This document shows, one piece after another, positions 1 to 25,505 of a DNA stretch of 64,000 nt. The stretch spans positions 44,681,847 to 44,745,846 of the forward strand of contig CP154954.1 in the NCBI GenBank assembly GCA_039621445.1, in the 5' to 3' direction. The DNA comes from Euglena gracilis. Its lineage: Eukaryota; Euglenida; Euglenophyceae; Euglenales. A program made the position numbers and the translations under genes. Below the pieces are notes generated by a model that had not been told where the DNA came from, did not search any database, and saw only the letters and a list, made by a program, of their open reading frames with translations. Within the stretch, counting starts at the first letter, position 1. Each line of letters starts with the position of its first letter.

Positions 1-363
1 AATTTTGTTGCCAAAAAAAATCCATTTTCAGGACACAGCACACACTTTATTTTGGTCAATCAATTGTATTGTGGGCTCTCTGGTGCTTTTTGCGGGTGGG
101 GGTGGCACACAATAATAAAATAATAAAATAAACAAACAAATAAATAAATAAACGGCTAAAGAAATAAATAACAAAGTAAATGGATTAATAAATAAATAAA
201 GGGCCAGATTGACCCTGTAAAAGTACCAGCCAATTGGGATTTTTGTGCCGGCTGACCAACCTACATTGTGAAAGCAACGTCCTGGAGAAGGGCGTGTTTC
301 ATATTTTAGCCCTGTGGCAGACAACCCTCAGATATGCATGCACCCCTTGTGCATGTCCCTCAG
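1..363. other. AT-rich sequence upstream of the first exon
   Basis: No gene seen. Positions 108-200 are runs of short A/T words (AAATAA-like). Pyrimidine-AG acceptors lie near 309, 320, 330 and 363 before the FG-GAP exon, so the gene probably has more exons left of the window rather than starting here. Confidence 0.5.
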
Positions 364-6543
<6,180 letters not shown>

Positions 6544-8853
6544 CCCCGTGCCTTGCCGGGGGCGCCGCCGCCCCTCAACGGGGTGCAGGGCCTGCCTGCC
6601 CCCTGTTGTCGCCAGCGCCAGTCAGAGTGTGTTGGTGGCCCTCTGCGGGAACCGGGGCTGGCGGTGGACCCCGGCCGTGGGAGGGGGCTGCCCGGGAAGA
6701 TGTCGGTGGACTCTGTTGGTGCAGGAAGGCTTCTTGGATGGGTGGTTGATTTGGCACAAACCAGGGATTTTTTTTTCCAGTCTAGTGCATCCACCCCCCC
6801 GTGCACGCAAACCCAGAACTATTTTGTTTTGATGATTCTTGATGCTTCCCAGCTGCCCTGTTGCAAGGCGTTCCGATGTTGTTCCCTGTCGATTTCATTT
6901 TTGGTGCTCTTGTGATTCTTTCGCAGTATTGTCTGAACATTTTCTCTTTGCAAACAAGTAACCTCTTGGGGTTTTGCACCAGGTTTTGCCCCCCTCTTTT
7001 GCTTCCCAGCCCCACAGAGATGTTGGAGGGGTGCCAATCCCCCCCATCAGCAGCATACTCCGTGGTCGAGCATTATACCACTGCGTTTGTGATGGCCTCT
7101 CAAAGCCTGGTGCCCCCCCTCTGTCTGTACAGTCTAATGCGAAGGGGGGTCAGAGGTGGGTCAGCGCCCTTCCAGCAGGCACTGTGCGAGGGCCTGGTTG
7201 CATTTTGTCATTTTCCGGTGTGTCGTGTGTGTTGAGCATACGTCTCTTTAAGGTTTTGCAAACCCTCTCTCTCCGGGGGGGGGGGGGGGGCTGCCCCAAA
7301 TTTAACCCAGCCAACCTCAGCAGCACCCTCCCAGCAATTTGGGGGTTGCCCAAATTCCAACCCATTTTGAGAATCTTTCCTGTCTCTTTGCCTCATCGGG
7401 GAATGGCCAAAATTTGGTGATCTTTGCCCTCCAAGATACGACGCCGAGTTTCGTTTCTTCCGGGTTCGACCCAAGAAATAAAGAAGAACCCAAAGATACG
7501 CGAAACTCCTGGTCTTGTCAGATGCATTTCCTGTTGCCACACCAGGTTGTGTTCTGGAGGTTGGTTGACTGATCCACCCTCTTGCTTATTTTTGAAGATT
7601 TTGAAGACCAAAATTCGGTGGATTCTGAAGTCAATCACGAAAGGAGTTTATCTTCCAACACAGCAAAAAATGCAGTCAGGGACTGATTGTTAGAGAATTC
7701 TGCAAGTTGTTGTTGACATAGGGGATAAATAAGTATAGATGAAGATTTCCACCAGTTTCCAGTGGAGTTCCGTGGTTGTTACTCTGGCACAGACGCAGCA
7801 GAACTCGTGCAAAATTATGCGCACCAACCATTTCAAAACCAACAATGGCTTTTTGCGCCCCTGATTGAAGCTGGAGAACATGATGTGATGCAGTTTTGGT
7901 ACTTACTCCCTGTCTTATGTTCCTGTGGGTGCTGGACCACCTCCCCACGAACATTGTCGGGCGCGAACATTGTGGGCATCGGCAGTTGGGCAACTCGGCC
8001 GAAATTGGGCAACCCATTCTATCAGGTATTCAACTTTGACTCACCATTTATTTTGATGGTTCAGGGGTTCAAAAAGGCAGTTTTTCAAGGTGTAGGTGAA
8101 ATTGTTTTTCACCTGGTCTTTTAGACCAAGGATCAGGCGCAATACACTGGCTGAGAATGTGTGTAGCTGCTGATTTAAAATATTGGTAATCAGTGCAATA
8201 CCCCCTGACAAGGGGGTTTTGAAAACACGTTGACAAGAGAGTGCAAAAAATGAGCGAAATTCTGTTTTTGGCTGTCTGACCCCCGGGACTTTGATGGACT
8301 TTGTAAGTTGAAACCCCAGGGACCTTGCTGGCCCACACTGAAAAAAAACGCAAAAAAAGCGGCAAAGGAATGGGACCTTTACTGCCCTTGTTGCTTCTTT
8401 CGGCTATGTCCCCGGGTGTGCCCGAGCTGCCGGCGGTGTGCGTCCTGGGTGTTTGCCGGACTGCTTTGCTTGCGGCGCCTTGGTGTGGTGTTTTGGGGTT
8501 GTTTTCTAAAGCGCGGGGAGGAAGTGCCGGGGGGTGTGGATGTGGTGTGACCAAGCCGGCGAGAAGGGCATAGGGAAAGGGAGGTAAGTGCGGGGTGTTG
8601 GGCAAGGGAAGCGCAGGGGGGAAGAAATAGGGTCCGCAGGGAGTGGGGGTCGATTCCTGCCCGGGATGTGCCCCACCCACCATGGCTCCGCGCAAGGAAG
8701 AATTCTTTCAGCACCAAAGGGCCGAAAGAAAATTTTGGCATCAAATTCGAAGCTCCCAAAAAAAACACGGAAGGCCTGGGGGATGGTCTTACTTTCCACC
8801 CACCACCCATGTTATGCCACTCCCAGATGTCATCTTTAACCTTCCCCTAATCA
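6544..8853. other. No gene recognised
   Basis: Sequence after the FG-GAP stop. It has a G homopolymer at 7276-7291 and mixed-composition DNA. Frames near 7760-8120 are open but show no motif, domain or convincing exon boundary. Confidence 0.4.
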
Positions 8854-8857
8854 TGTG

Positions 8858-8919
<62 letters not shown>

Positions 8920-9250
8920 GTGTGTGTGTGTGTGTGTGTGTGTTGTGTGTGTGTGTGTGTTGCGTTTGTGTGTGTGTGTGTTGTGTGTTGTGTGTGTGTG
9001 TGTGTGTGTGTTGTGTGTGTATGTGTGTGCGTTGTGTGTGTGTGTGTGTGTTGTGTGTGTGTGTTGTGTGTGTGTGTGTGTGTGTGTGTGTTGTGTTGTG
9101 TGTGTGTTGTGTGTGTGTTGTGTGCGCGCGCGTGTGTGTGTGTGTGCGTGTTGTGTGTGTGTTGTGTGTGTTGTGTTGTGTGTGTGTGTGTTGTGTGTGT
9201 TGTGTGTGTTGTGTGTGTGTTGTGTGTGTGCGCGCGCGTGCGTGCGTGCG
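8854..9250. repeat. (TG)n/(TTG) imperfect tract
   Basis: About 400 bp of TG with frequent TT interruptions and CGCG words at 9124 and 9231. Confidence 0.9.
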
Positions 9251-10715
9251 CATTATGTAACATGCACCCGGTGCCTGGCTCCGCAGTGGAGGCAGACGAG
9301 CCCGTGCCCCCGTGGCGATCCCCGCCACCGGGGCAGGGCCAGGGGGGTTGCCCCCTGCACCAGGGATAGATGGGAAGCCCTTCAGTTTTGAGGGAGGTGG
9401 TAGGGGTGGTCCCGACCCCCCACCGGGGGGCAAGGTAGGGGGCGGTCCGGACCAGGTGTTGGGAGGGGTGCCCAGACCCCCATCCCCCCCTCTTCAGCAG
9501 GTTCCAGAAATAGCAAAGAATTTTTTAGTGCACAGCGTCGGAAAATGAACAAAAAATGCATTTTTACTCACTTTTTGCGCATGTTGCCCATTTTTTGATA
9601 CGCTGGTGTTTTCCACATAAACTATATATTATATTAAAACAAAAGATTCAAATAATTTCGAAAATAAGCTTTTTCGGACGTATTTTCAAAGGGATTTTTG
9701 AATGGTTTTGGCCCGATTGTCAGCCCTTCGCCCATTCACAAAACCAAGGACTCTCTGGGCCCATGCCAATTTCGAGGTTGGAGGTTCTCCTCAATGCTTC
9801 TCATCTATCCCTGCCCTGCACTGTTGCTGTTGCTGCTGTCGCTGCACGTCCGCCACACGTTTGCACTGGTTGGGTCGGCGCATGCCCGTCCCCGCCCCGG
9901 GCCCCTCTGAGCCCCTGTCTTCCCACACGCTGGTGTTGGGCTGGGCCTCCTGTCAGCTGGGGGGAGGTCGGGATTGCCGAGGGCAGGGAAACACAAATGC
10001 CTTTCTGAGTGTTTTTTTTGCGGGTTTTTTTGTGTTTTTTGGTGCTTTTTTAAGGCGATTTTTTTTAATTTTTCCTGGAAATTTTTTAAATATAAAAATT
10101 TGCTGATTTGGCCCCAATTTTTCCCCGGAACCAAATTCTTGTCAATTCTTTGACATTTTCCCTTTTTTTTGCGGTCAACAAGTTGCATTTTTGGGACAAA
10201 AAATGAAGAATTTTTCCTGAACAAGCAAAAAAAAATGAATGCTCTAAGTCTAAGAAAAAGTGTACGGGAGCTCCTGAAGGATTTTACATGCAATTGAGAT
10301 TTTTTTATGCTATTTTTGCCTTCGTTTGCATCTTTTTTGCGTGTGTGCCCCCCCCCCCCCGCCGAGAGGTCCCCGGGCTGCGGCTACGCTCTGCCGAAAA
10401 GCCGTTGCCTCGCACGCCGCACCCTCGCCCCCCTCCTCCCTCCCCCTCCCCATGCTCCGCTGTGTGGCTCATATGGCGTCGAGAGGACCCCCTTCGGGCC
10501 CTCATATATGGCCACCCGGGCGTTGACCTCGTGTGTGGCCATCGGTGTGGTGCTGCGACCCTCGGGCGGCAGTGATCTGGGCAGGGTGCCTCTCCCAGCC
10601 TTGAAGGCCGTTCTTTTTTTTTGGATTGCCCACAGTTGTCCACCCACCATACACCTTACGCCTCTGAACCAACAACGGAATGGGCGAAACAGGTCACACG
10701 AACAAGGTTGGAGAC
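9251..10715. other. No gene recognised
   Basis: GC-rich stretch 9270-9480, then AT-rich sequence, then a GC-rich island 10340-10600 with frames lacking family signatures. T-rich runs occur at 10010-10330. Confidence 0.4.
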
Positions 10716-11223
10716 CAGGGCGGTGCTTAAGAAAATTTGACCCCCCCCCTGGGGGGTCCAGCCAGCCAGCCAGCCAGCAGCCTTTTTCCGGCCAACGGCC
10801 TTTTTTTGAGCCCCGGACCCCCCCCCCTCCCCCCAATCAACGGGATTTATTTATTTCCAGCTGCCCTTTGGGCGGCTGAACGGTGACAGATTTTTCGCTT
10901 TCGCGGGTTCAAAAATGGGCCAAAATGGGCAAAAAATGGACGAACATGGGTCAGAAAAAAGCTGTCCAGGACATTTTGGGGATCAAGGAACCAATTTTTT
11001 GTATAATTGGCAGATGTTTGCAACTAAAAGTTATAAATGTGCAATTAGATGTGCAATTATAAATTGCACATTTTTTGCAATTTTGATTTTTTATACCCGG
11101 TTTGACCCCGGGTCCGGCCCAGCTCCAGCCTGGGACCCCTATGGGGGGGGGGGTCAGCCAGCCTTTTTCCAGCCAGCCTCTGAGCTGGACCCCCCCCGCA
11201 GGGGATCCTTGAGCAACGCTCTG
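10716..11223. mobile_element. CAGGGCG-family element
   Basis: Left end CAGGGCGGTGCTTAAG and right end GAGCAACGCTCTG are imperfect inverted repeats. Flanks TTGGAGAC (10708-10715) and TTGAAGAC (11224-11231) match 7/8. The interior shares blocks with the elements at 30681, 38098 and 53946: GGGTCCAGCCAGCC, GCCTTTTTCC, TTTATTTATTTCCAGC, GGTGACAGATTTTTCGC. No coding capacity. Confidence 0.72.
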
Positions 11224-11379
11224 TTGAAGACACCAGCCGTCCCCAATGCAATCACAGCACAGTTCAATGCAGAAGAGCAAGGGAAGCCTTTCACGCATTT
11301 CATGTATTGCACGACATAACCGGCACAATGACGCAATGGTGAACACAACGGTAGGCACGCCAGCACGCCGGTGTGCCTA

Positions 11380-11433
<54 letters not shown>

Positions 11434-11745
11434 CACAACACAACGCAACACACAACAGAACACAACCCACAACACAACGCAACACAACACAACACAACAG
11501 AACGCAACACAACACACAACGCAACACAACGCAACACAACACACAACGCGACACAATGCAACACAATACAACACACAACGCAACGCAACACAACACACAA
11601 CGCAACGCAACACAACACAACACGACACAACACGCAACACAACACAACACAACACACAACACAACACAACACAACACAACACAACACAACACAACACAAC
11701 ACACAACACGACACAACGCAACACAATGCAACACAATGACAACCT
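11380..11745. repeat. (CA)n followed by an AACACAACGC-type array
   Basis: (CA)n at 11380-11432, then about 310 bp of AAC/ACAAC/AACGC words, a purine-rich A/C-only tract. Confidence 0.9.
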
Positions 11746-11951
11746 TGCTCACACACACAACACAACGACACAATGCAACCTTGCTCTTGTTGTAGTTCAT
11801 CGCCGCCGGAGTCGACCGGGGGGACGCTGCGCAAATCCACCGCCCTGCTGGAGCGTTATCGTCCTGTGGCCCTCTCCCCCTCCATCAGGTATCGATGCCA
11901 TTCCTCCAGGCTTTTGCCCCATTTGCCCCCTCCCAGACATCCCTCACCCAA

Positions 11952-12337
11952 GGTAAAACCCCCCAAATTACACCGCCCCAAATAATACCCCCCCCCCTCG
12001 GGGTCCAACTTTGGCGACTGGGTTAATACCCCCCCCATTTTTGGGCCGACCCGGATTTTTGACCTGAAAATGTGGGGAAAATCACAATCTCTGACAACAA
12101 ATTACAAAAAAACATCGATTTTTCTGGATCATCTTGCCCCCAAAAATGCTAAATTTTATGAGAAAGGACAAAAAATGTCCCCAAAGGGGGGTTTGGGTGC
12201 TATTTTGGGTCCTACGAAACTTTGAAAAATTTCGAAATTTTTGGGGTGCTATTACCCCCCCAAATAATACCTCCCCTCGGGCCAGGACTTCGGGGGAAAA
12301 ATAATACCCCGGGAGGGGGTGTTATTAGAGGGGGGTT
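11952..12337 (+). mobile_element. AAATAATACCCCCC-family element, copy 1
   Basis: Starts GGTAAAACCCCCCAAATTAC and has CAAATAATACC at 11979 and 12259. The core at 12060-12170 (GACCTGAAAATGTGGGG, ATCGATTTTTCTGGATCATC, CCAAAAATGCTAAATTT) recurs inverted at 33328-33737 and direct at 59627-59990. No ORF. Confidence 0.72.
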
Positions 12338-12823
12338 ATCGCGGAGCGCCCTCCCACCCCAAAGCATGGAATCGTCAGTTGGGCTTGGAAGGTCCCACCC
12401 CGCGTAAAGGGCATTCGAGCCAACCCTTCACCCGCAACGGAAACCACTCCGGCAGTTGTTTGGTGTTGGCGGGAAGGGCTCAAAAGCACTTGCTGCACCA
12501 CACCTGCACTGGGGGGATGGGTTATTCTTGTTGGGGAACCGCAGCCTTTTTTTGGCCAGCTCCATTTCTCGGCCGCCACCCCATCCCATTTCTTCAGAGC
12601 ATCAAGAACAACCGATCTCGGTGGGGGCCTCCGCCCTCCCCCGCTGAAGCCTGCACCAGTCCCCACTTTGCTCCCAATGTAACCCCCTCGCCCTCGTTTG
12701 TGTGCGTTGCCAGGGGAGGAGGCATCCACTCGGGCCTGCCCATCCGAAGCAAACTACCCCCCCTCTCCAGTGCTTTGCTAGCCTCCCAAAAGAATGTGGA
12801 TTCCAGTAATTTTGCGGACGTCC

Positions 12824-12825
<2 letters not shown>
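12338..12825. other. GC-rich DNA, no gene recognised
   Basis: Open frames exist but there is no motif or convincing exon boundary. Confidence 0.35.

Positions 12826-12868
<43 letters not shown>
12826..12868. repeat. (GA)n microsatellite
   Basis: About 20 GA units directly before the duplicated segment at 12867. Confidence 0.95.
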
Positions 12869-12872
<4 letters not shown>

Positions 12873-13142
12873 CATGCACATCACACAATTGGTGCCACTA
12901 GCGGGAAAGGTGTTCTTTCCAGCCCCCACCCCCCGCCCAGTCCGACCTTCTCAACCACCAACACGACCGCCGACCACCCGGCAGGAAGGCCCAAGGACGA
13001 CAGAAGCGTCAGGAGCAAAGGCCGGTGGGATCTCCTGTGATCAGCCCCAATCCCACCGGTCGGGGCGAAACGCACCAGCCGACTTCGACCGCCACACGAC
13101 CCAACAACCAGCTCCCCACCCATACCAATTTCCAAGAGAGGC
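12867..13142 (+). repeat. Duplicated 276-bp segment, copy 1
   Basis: Nearly identical to 14690-14967. The main difference is an extra AAGGAC in copy 2. Copy 1 is preceded by (GA)n and copy 2 is followed by (GA)n. Open on both strands, but no protein family recognised. Confidence 0.92.
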
Positions 13143-13474
13143 GTCGCGCGCAAGCGTGGCCCCGCCGCTGAGCGGGGTTCTCCCCAGAATTGCGTGGAGT
13201 GGTTTTTAGCACCCCTATGCCTCCCCCCCAGCGCCCTCCCCGGGCTTCTTTCTCCTTCCCTCTGCAGTGGCATGCCTCTGCGCATGTCCCATGGCAAAGA
13301 GGCTGTTCTCAGCTGGCCGCCAAAGGATTTTTTTACCATTTTCGGGCATGGTGAAAAAGGTTGGGTTAAAGAATTTTTGAATCTTTCCCTCCAACTGCGT
13401 TTGTTTTTTCCGGCAGTGTTTCCTCCGGCCAGCAGGGAGCAGCCAACGTGCCTATCGGGGTTGTTTTGTCCCCC

Positions 13475-13758
13475 TCCCGACGTGTGTGTGTCCGCACGCA
13501 CCCACGCGGCCCCCCTCGGTACGTGCAGCGTGCGGTCCCTCGACAGCGTACTAGAGGGGTGTATGTTTCTTCTCCCGACGTGTGTGTGTCCGCACGCACC
13601 CACGCGGCCCCCCTCGGTCCGTGCAGCGTGCGGTCCCTCGTCAGCGTACTAGAGGGGTGTATGTTTCTCCTCCCGACGTGTGTGTGTCCGCACGCACCCA
13701 CGCGGCCCCCCTCGGTACGTGCAGCGTGCGGTCCCTCGACAGCGTACTAGAGGGGTGA
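13475..13758 (+). repeat. 98-bp tandem repeat, about 2.9 copies
   Basis: Units start at 13475, 13573 and 13671, each beginning TCCCGACGTGTGTGTGTCCG and ending near GTACTAGAGGGGTG. The copies differ at a few positions. A 98-bp unit is not a multiple of three, so this is not a coding repeat. Confidence 0.95.
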
Positions 13759-13969
13759 GTGTACGGCGGTTGGAGACCCGGAAAAGGCCTCCACCGCCCT
13801 TTGTTTCTCCCATGGGTCCCAAGCAGGAAACCGCGCCTCGGCCGGTCCCCTTCTTGGTGGGAAAGAGGCCTCTCCTCCCTCCAATTGGTTGCCCAGGCTG
13901 GGCCTCCGATTGCAGAAGGGCAGGCCTGTCAGCAACAGGTGCGTGCGCAGGTCCGGACTGGGTCCGAGG

Positions 13970-14393
13970 CAGGGAATTTCTTAAGCCGGAGGGTACCCTA
14001 CCCCCCGGGGGGGGGGGTCCAGCCAGCCAGCAGCTCAAATCCAGCCAGCAGCCCAAATTCGGGCTGGGAGCCCCCCCCCCCCCCGGGGTCGAGTGAAATA
14101 AAGTCGGGTCCAGCCCGGCCGGAGGCCGGGCCAGCCGGCCGAAGGCCGGCCCAGCCGGCCGCAGGCCGGCCAGCCAACTGGGCTGTCCAGCTCACCTATC
14201 CCTGCATTTTTCCCCCTCATCACAGCCCCTCCATCACAGCCCCCCAGCCCAGCCCCGGACCCCCCCCCCCCCCCCCCCACCCCCCCCTTGGGGGGGGGGG
14301 GGTCCAGCCAGCAGCTCAAATCCAGCCAGCAGCCTTTTTGCCAGCCGGAGGCTGGACCCCCCCCCCCCCGGGGGGTCCTTAAGAAATTCCCTG
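13970..14393. mobile_element. CAGGG...CTTAAG element with perfect 16-bp TIR and 8-bp TSD
   Basis: Left end CAGGGAATTTCTTAAG, right end CTTAAGAAATTCCCTG, a perfect 16-bp inverted repeat. GTCCGAGG directly flanks both ends (13962-13969 and 14394-14401). The interior has C/G runs, repeated AGCTCAAATCCAGCCAGCAG blocks and a string of GGCCGGCC palindromes at 14116-14175. No transposase. Confidence 0.88.
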
Positions 14394-14689
14394 GTCCGAG
14401 GAGCCTGCGCCTGCCCTTGCTGGGAGCGCTCAGGCTCAGCCTCAGGACCCCCCAAGGTCTGCACCTGCCCCCGAGGGGCCACCAGGCTTGGCCTTGGAGC
14501 ATTGAGACCGGGTCTGGTGCCCCGGGAGCCACGCCCAGACCCGGCCTCAGCCCATAATACGAGCAAGCCTGCCTCCCCATGAGTGTCCAGGCCTGGCCTT
14601 CAGGCTTCGTGAAAGACCGAGCCTGAAATGTGCCGAGGACTGGCCTCACTGCCCCATTTCCTCCCCTTCCCTTTCTACCCGACACTCCA

Positions 14690-14967
14690 GGCGCATGCAC
14701 ATCACACAATTGGTGCCACTAGCGGGAAAGGTGTTCTTTCCAGCCCCCACCCCCCGCCCAGTCCGACCTTCTCAACCACCAACACGACCGCCGACCACCC
14801 GGCAGGAAGGCCCAAGGACAAGGACGACAGAAGCGTCAGGAGCAAAGGCCGGTGGGATCTCCTGTGATCAGCCCCAATCCCACCGGTCGGGGCGAAACGC
14901 ACCAGCCGACTTCGACCGCCACACGACCCAGCAACCAGCTCCCCACCCATACCAATTTCCAAGAGAG
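14690..14967 (+). repeat. Duplicated 276-bp segment, copy 2
   Basis: See 12867-13142. Followed at once by a (GA)n run and then the TG tract. Confidence 0.92.
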
Positions 14968-15168
14968 AGAGAGAGAGAGAGAGTGTGTGTGTGCGTGTGT
15001 GTGTGTTGTATTGTGTGGCTTCGGGGTGTGTTGTGTTGTGTTGCGGTGTGTTGTGTTGTGTTGTGTTGCGTTGCGTTGTGTTGTGTTGTGGTGTGTTGTG
15101 TTGTGTTGTGTTGCGTGTGCGCGTGTGTGCGTGTGCGTGTGTGTGTGCATGTGTGTGTGTGTGTGTTG

Positions 15169-15221
<53 letters not shown>

Positions 15222-15222
15222 C
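14968..15222. repeat. (GA)n then (TG)n/(TTGTG)n tract
   Basis: (GA)n, then TG, TTGTG and TTGCG words and a clean (TG)n at 15178-15220. Confidence 0.9.
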
Positions 15223-16506
15223 GTGGCGGGTGTGACACAAAACATGGTGTGCGGTCGCGTGCTTGTGTGTTGTACCTCCGTCGCTTAAATTCCCCCTTGA
15301 AAGTCGGCATCCTCTGGTCGTTTGCATCATACCCCCCCTTTCAAGCAATGTGAACCAATTTTTCGCTCAGCTCCACAATGGCCATTTGTTCAAAGACGTA
15401 GGACACAGCTTGTCGGCATATTCCTAAAACATTGCCTCTTCTACCACCGAAGGAGGGTGGCGCACAAAAGGACCCTCTGTTTCACATCCAATTTTTTTTC
15501 CACCCAGGCCAAGCCAAGGGCCAGGGGGAGGGATTGGGCCACCCACACCACTCTGCCCGTGCTCTTTTGCAGAGCTCCAGGCCAGAGTAGAAGCCTGCCA
15601 AATTGCCGGTTTGAAAAGGAAACACCGCTTTGTCCCCCTCTCTGAGAAGCTACTGTTGTAAGGCAAAGGAAGAGTCCCCGCCACACCCCTGCTTAAAGGA
15701 AAATATTTTTTTTGCAAGGAGATGGGCTGAAGCTAGTCCAAAATCGGCCGGTGGTCTAGTTGACCCCAGGGGATCTCGAAGCAGCCCCACCCAGTGGAAG
15801 GTTTACCAGCCCTAAATTGCTGAACATCCCCGGGGGGGGGGGGGGGGGGGTGAGTAATTTACCGGGGGGGTCTGCTGATGGGTTTTGTTGGCATAGTTCG
15901 GTGAAATTATTATTACATCATTTTCTATTATCACATTGTTTCATGACATTATTTCCAGGGTCAGGGTTAATTGCTGTTCGGAAAACGGATTAGGGTTAGG
16001 GTTGGTTGGGTTAGGTTGGGCCTAAATTCGGCCTAAAGTTTATTCCGGAGGACGGCCGAAATCTTATCCCAAACCCCATGTCCTGACAAATAACCCTAAT
16101 TTTAACCCCGTCCCCGACAAATAGCCCAAACGCTAAACTTTATCTGGAGTTGGTTGGCCGTACCACACGTTTGCCCAGGTCATTTCCGGTGGGGAGCGCA
16201 AAAACACAGGCAATTTGCCTTTGGGCTTTGTTCCTTTGGGCAGGGGGGGTCGAACCAGGTTTTGAATAGTGCTGAGCTCTTAACGGGACTTGCAAGTAAT
16301 GGAAGGCCAAAAAGACTAATTTTGCAAATTTCTTGTAATTTGTAAATTATAAATTATGTGAAATTACAGCCTTGCAATTTACAGTGATTTTCAGTGATTT
16401 TACAATAATTTATAAACTGTTAATGAAATGTTAACCCCCCCATAAACCCCACACCCGTTTTATTGGGGTTTTTTTCGACTTTTTTGACCTGAACTCCGTA
16501 GGTTTC
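15223..16506. other. No gene recognised; short TTAGGG-like array
   Basis: A G homopolymer run lies at 15831-15850. GGATTAGGGTTAGGGTTGG at 15988-16008 resembles a TTAGGG telomere repeat in an internal position. The rest has no coding signature. Confidence 0.45.
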
Positions 16507-16950
16507 GGGCCAAAAAAAAAACGGGGCGTCGGGTCGAAAAACGCTTATTTTTCGGCTCAAAGACAAGTTCTGCGCGTCCGGTAGGCCAAAAAACATCGTT
16601 TCGGGCAAAAAAAATTTCGCTTTTTTTCGACTTTTTTGACCTGTTTTTGACACAAAACAATGGGTGGGCGGCCCAAAACGGGGCGCTGGCGGGTCGAAAA
16701 ACTTTTTTTCGGCTCAAAAACAGTTTTTCCGGGTCCGGGAGGCCAAAAAACAACGTTTTGGGCAAAAAAAATTCGAATGTTTTCGACTTTTTGACCCGAA
16801 AATGACCCAAAGTCCACAGGATTCGGGCCAAAACGGGGGGCCGGAGGGTCAAAAAACGCTCCTTTTCGGCTCAAAATGACTTTTTCCAGGTCCGGGAGGC
16901 CAAAAAACATGATTTTGGGCCAATAAGTTTTTTTCGATTTTTTTTGGGGA
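16507..16950 (+). repeat. Degenerate tandem repeat of about 155-160 bp, three units
   Basis: Units at about 16507-16665, 16666-16820 and 16821-16950 share GGGCCAAAACGGGGSG, GGGTCGAAAAAC, TTTTCGGCTCAAA, TCCGGGAGGCCAAAAAAC and TTTTCGACTTTTTGACC. A partial unit precedes them from about 16465. Not coding in any frame. Confidence 0.8.
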
Positions 16951-18391
16951 TTTTTTTCGACTTTATTGGCCGAAAACGGCTAAGTCTGACAGTGGAAAAA
17001 ATGTACAAAGTCTCCCAAATTGGCCGAAAACGGCCGTATCTCGGGCTGGGCGGGGAGTTGCAGGGAAATCAAAATACCTGTAGATAGGGCGTTCCAAGGG
17101 CTTCAATTTAGGTCTCCAGACATTTCCTTTGGTTTGCATCATTTTCGAGATATTTTGAAAATATCGATTTTTGGGCCTGAAATGGCAGAGTCCAAAGGGG
17201 GGGGGGGGGGTGCGACCCCCCCTTTTCCCCAGGGGTAAGCTTCGCTCTTACCCATAAAGGGATAAGAGCTCAGTGGCCCCCTCTTGTGCCTCCCCCCCCC
17301 AAAGGTAGACCCAGTAGTTTGCTGCGGGGAAGAATTCCAGTTGATTGACTTGAAGCTCTGGAAACGTTTCGGACCCCATGCCCCTGTCAGACAAGCCCAT
17401 TTTTCCTTTGGTGTATTTGGGAGCAAAGCGTCCACCAAGCATCCCCGACCCGACCCCAGGGGGCGATCCAGATTTTCTTTTGCGCTTCTTCCATCCCACA
17501 GCCCTCGCGCTTCTCTGTGCACCGTGGGCCGATGACGTGGGACGAGGGTCGTCCGCAAGCCCTGACCTCAGCCCTTCCAGCCCACGCAAGCGCCGCCCTC
17601 TTTGCCATCGCAACAGACATATAGTATTTTGGGGGGTCTGTATTGTCCAATTTTTTCCCAGCCATTTTTTCTGCCGATTTTGTAAGAACCAAGAACCAGT
17701 TTTATTTATTTGCCACATCCCCCCCCCCCGGTAGTACCGCTCCCGCCCACCAGAGGCTGACTCCCCCTTGGATGACAGGTTGCACGGAATTGCTGTCAGC
17801 GCCAATGCAAATATCCAATTTGTTTGCTGTATACTCACCAAAAAAACCAATGTTCAGCAAATATCAAAAAGTAAGCACCCCCTAAATAAATTTTTGAAGG
17901 AAATTTTTAGAGAATAGGCCCCTGAAATTGTGTAAATACCTGAAAAACGTGATTTTTTTCGGAGTTCTGAATTTTAATCCATCTTTCATGTGAGATAATG
18001 TCAATTTGAGAAACATCTTGTTCATTATGGAAAGTCCTGCTTTTGGACCCACGGGAAGGACTTGAAGTTTTCGGCAAGGATGGACACCCCCCAAAAAATT
18101 AGACCCCCTTGGGATTTTCTGCAACCGTCCCCAAAGCGGATCCGGGTGTTATTTTCGGGGTTTAGGCCCTCCCAAGTCACATGCAAACAAAGTGACGTTT
18201 AGACCACTGCCGATGAACGAACGCCAATCCCTTCTCACACGTTCAGCAATGCATCCATCCCTTGGCCGAGAACACGCACGCCCATTTGTGCACGCACATC
18301 CACGCAGCCCCTTCCCGGGGGGCCATCCCTCGCCATTTGGGGCGGCTCCAACAGTGGCAAGGCTGCCCCCCCCCCAGCCCCAGCCCCCCAG
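16951..18391. other. No gene recognised
   Basis: AT-rich and mixed sequence. Positions 17875-18130 end with CTTGGGATTTTCTGCAAC, a motif also found near 53196-53215, hinting at another degenerate dispersed family. A pyrimidine-rich stretch leads to the first ankyrin-gene exon block. Confidence 0.4.

Positions 18392-25505
<7,114 letters not shown>

Noticed and set aside
13475-13758. Possible CRISPR-like array
   Set aside because: The whole 98-bp unit is conserved with no unique spacers, in a eukaryotic context; it is a minisatellite.
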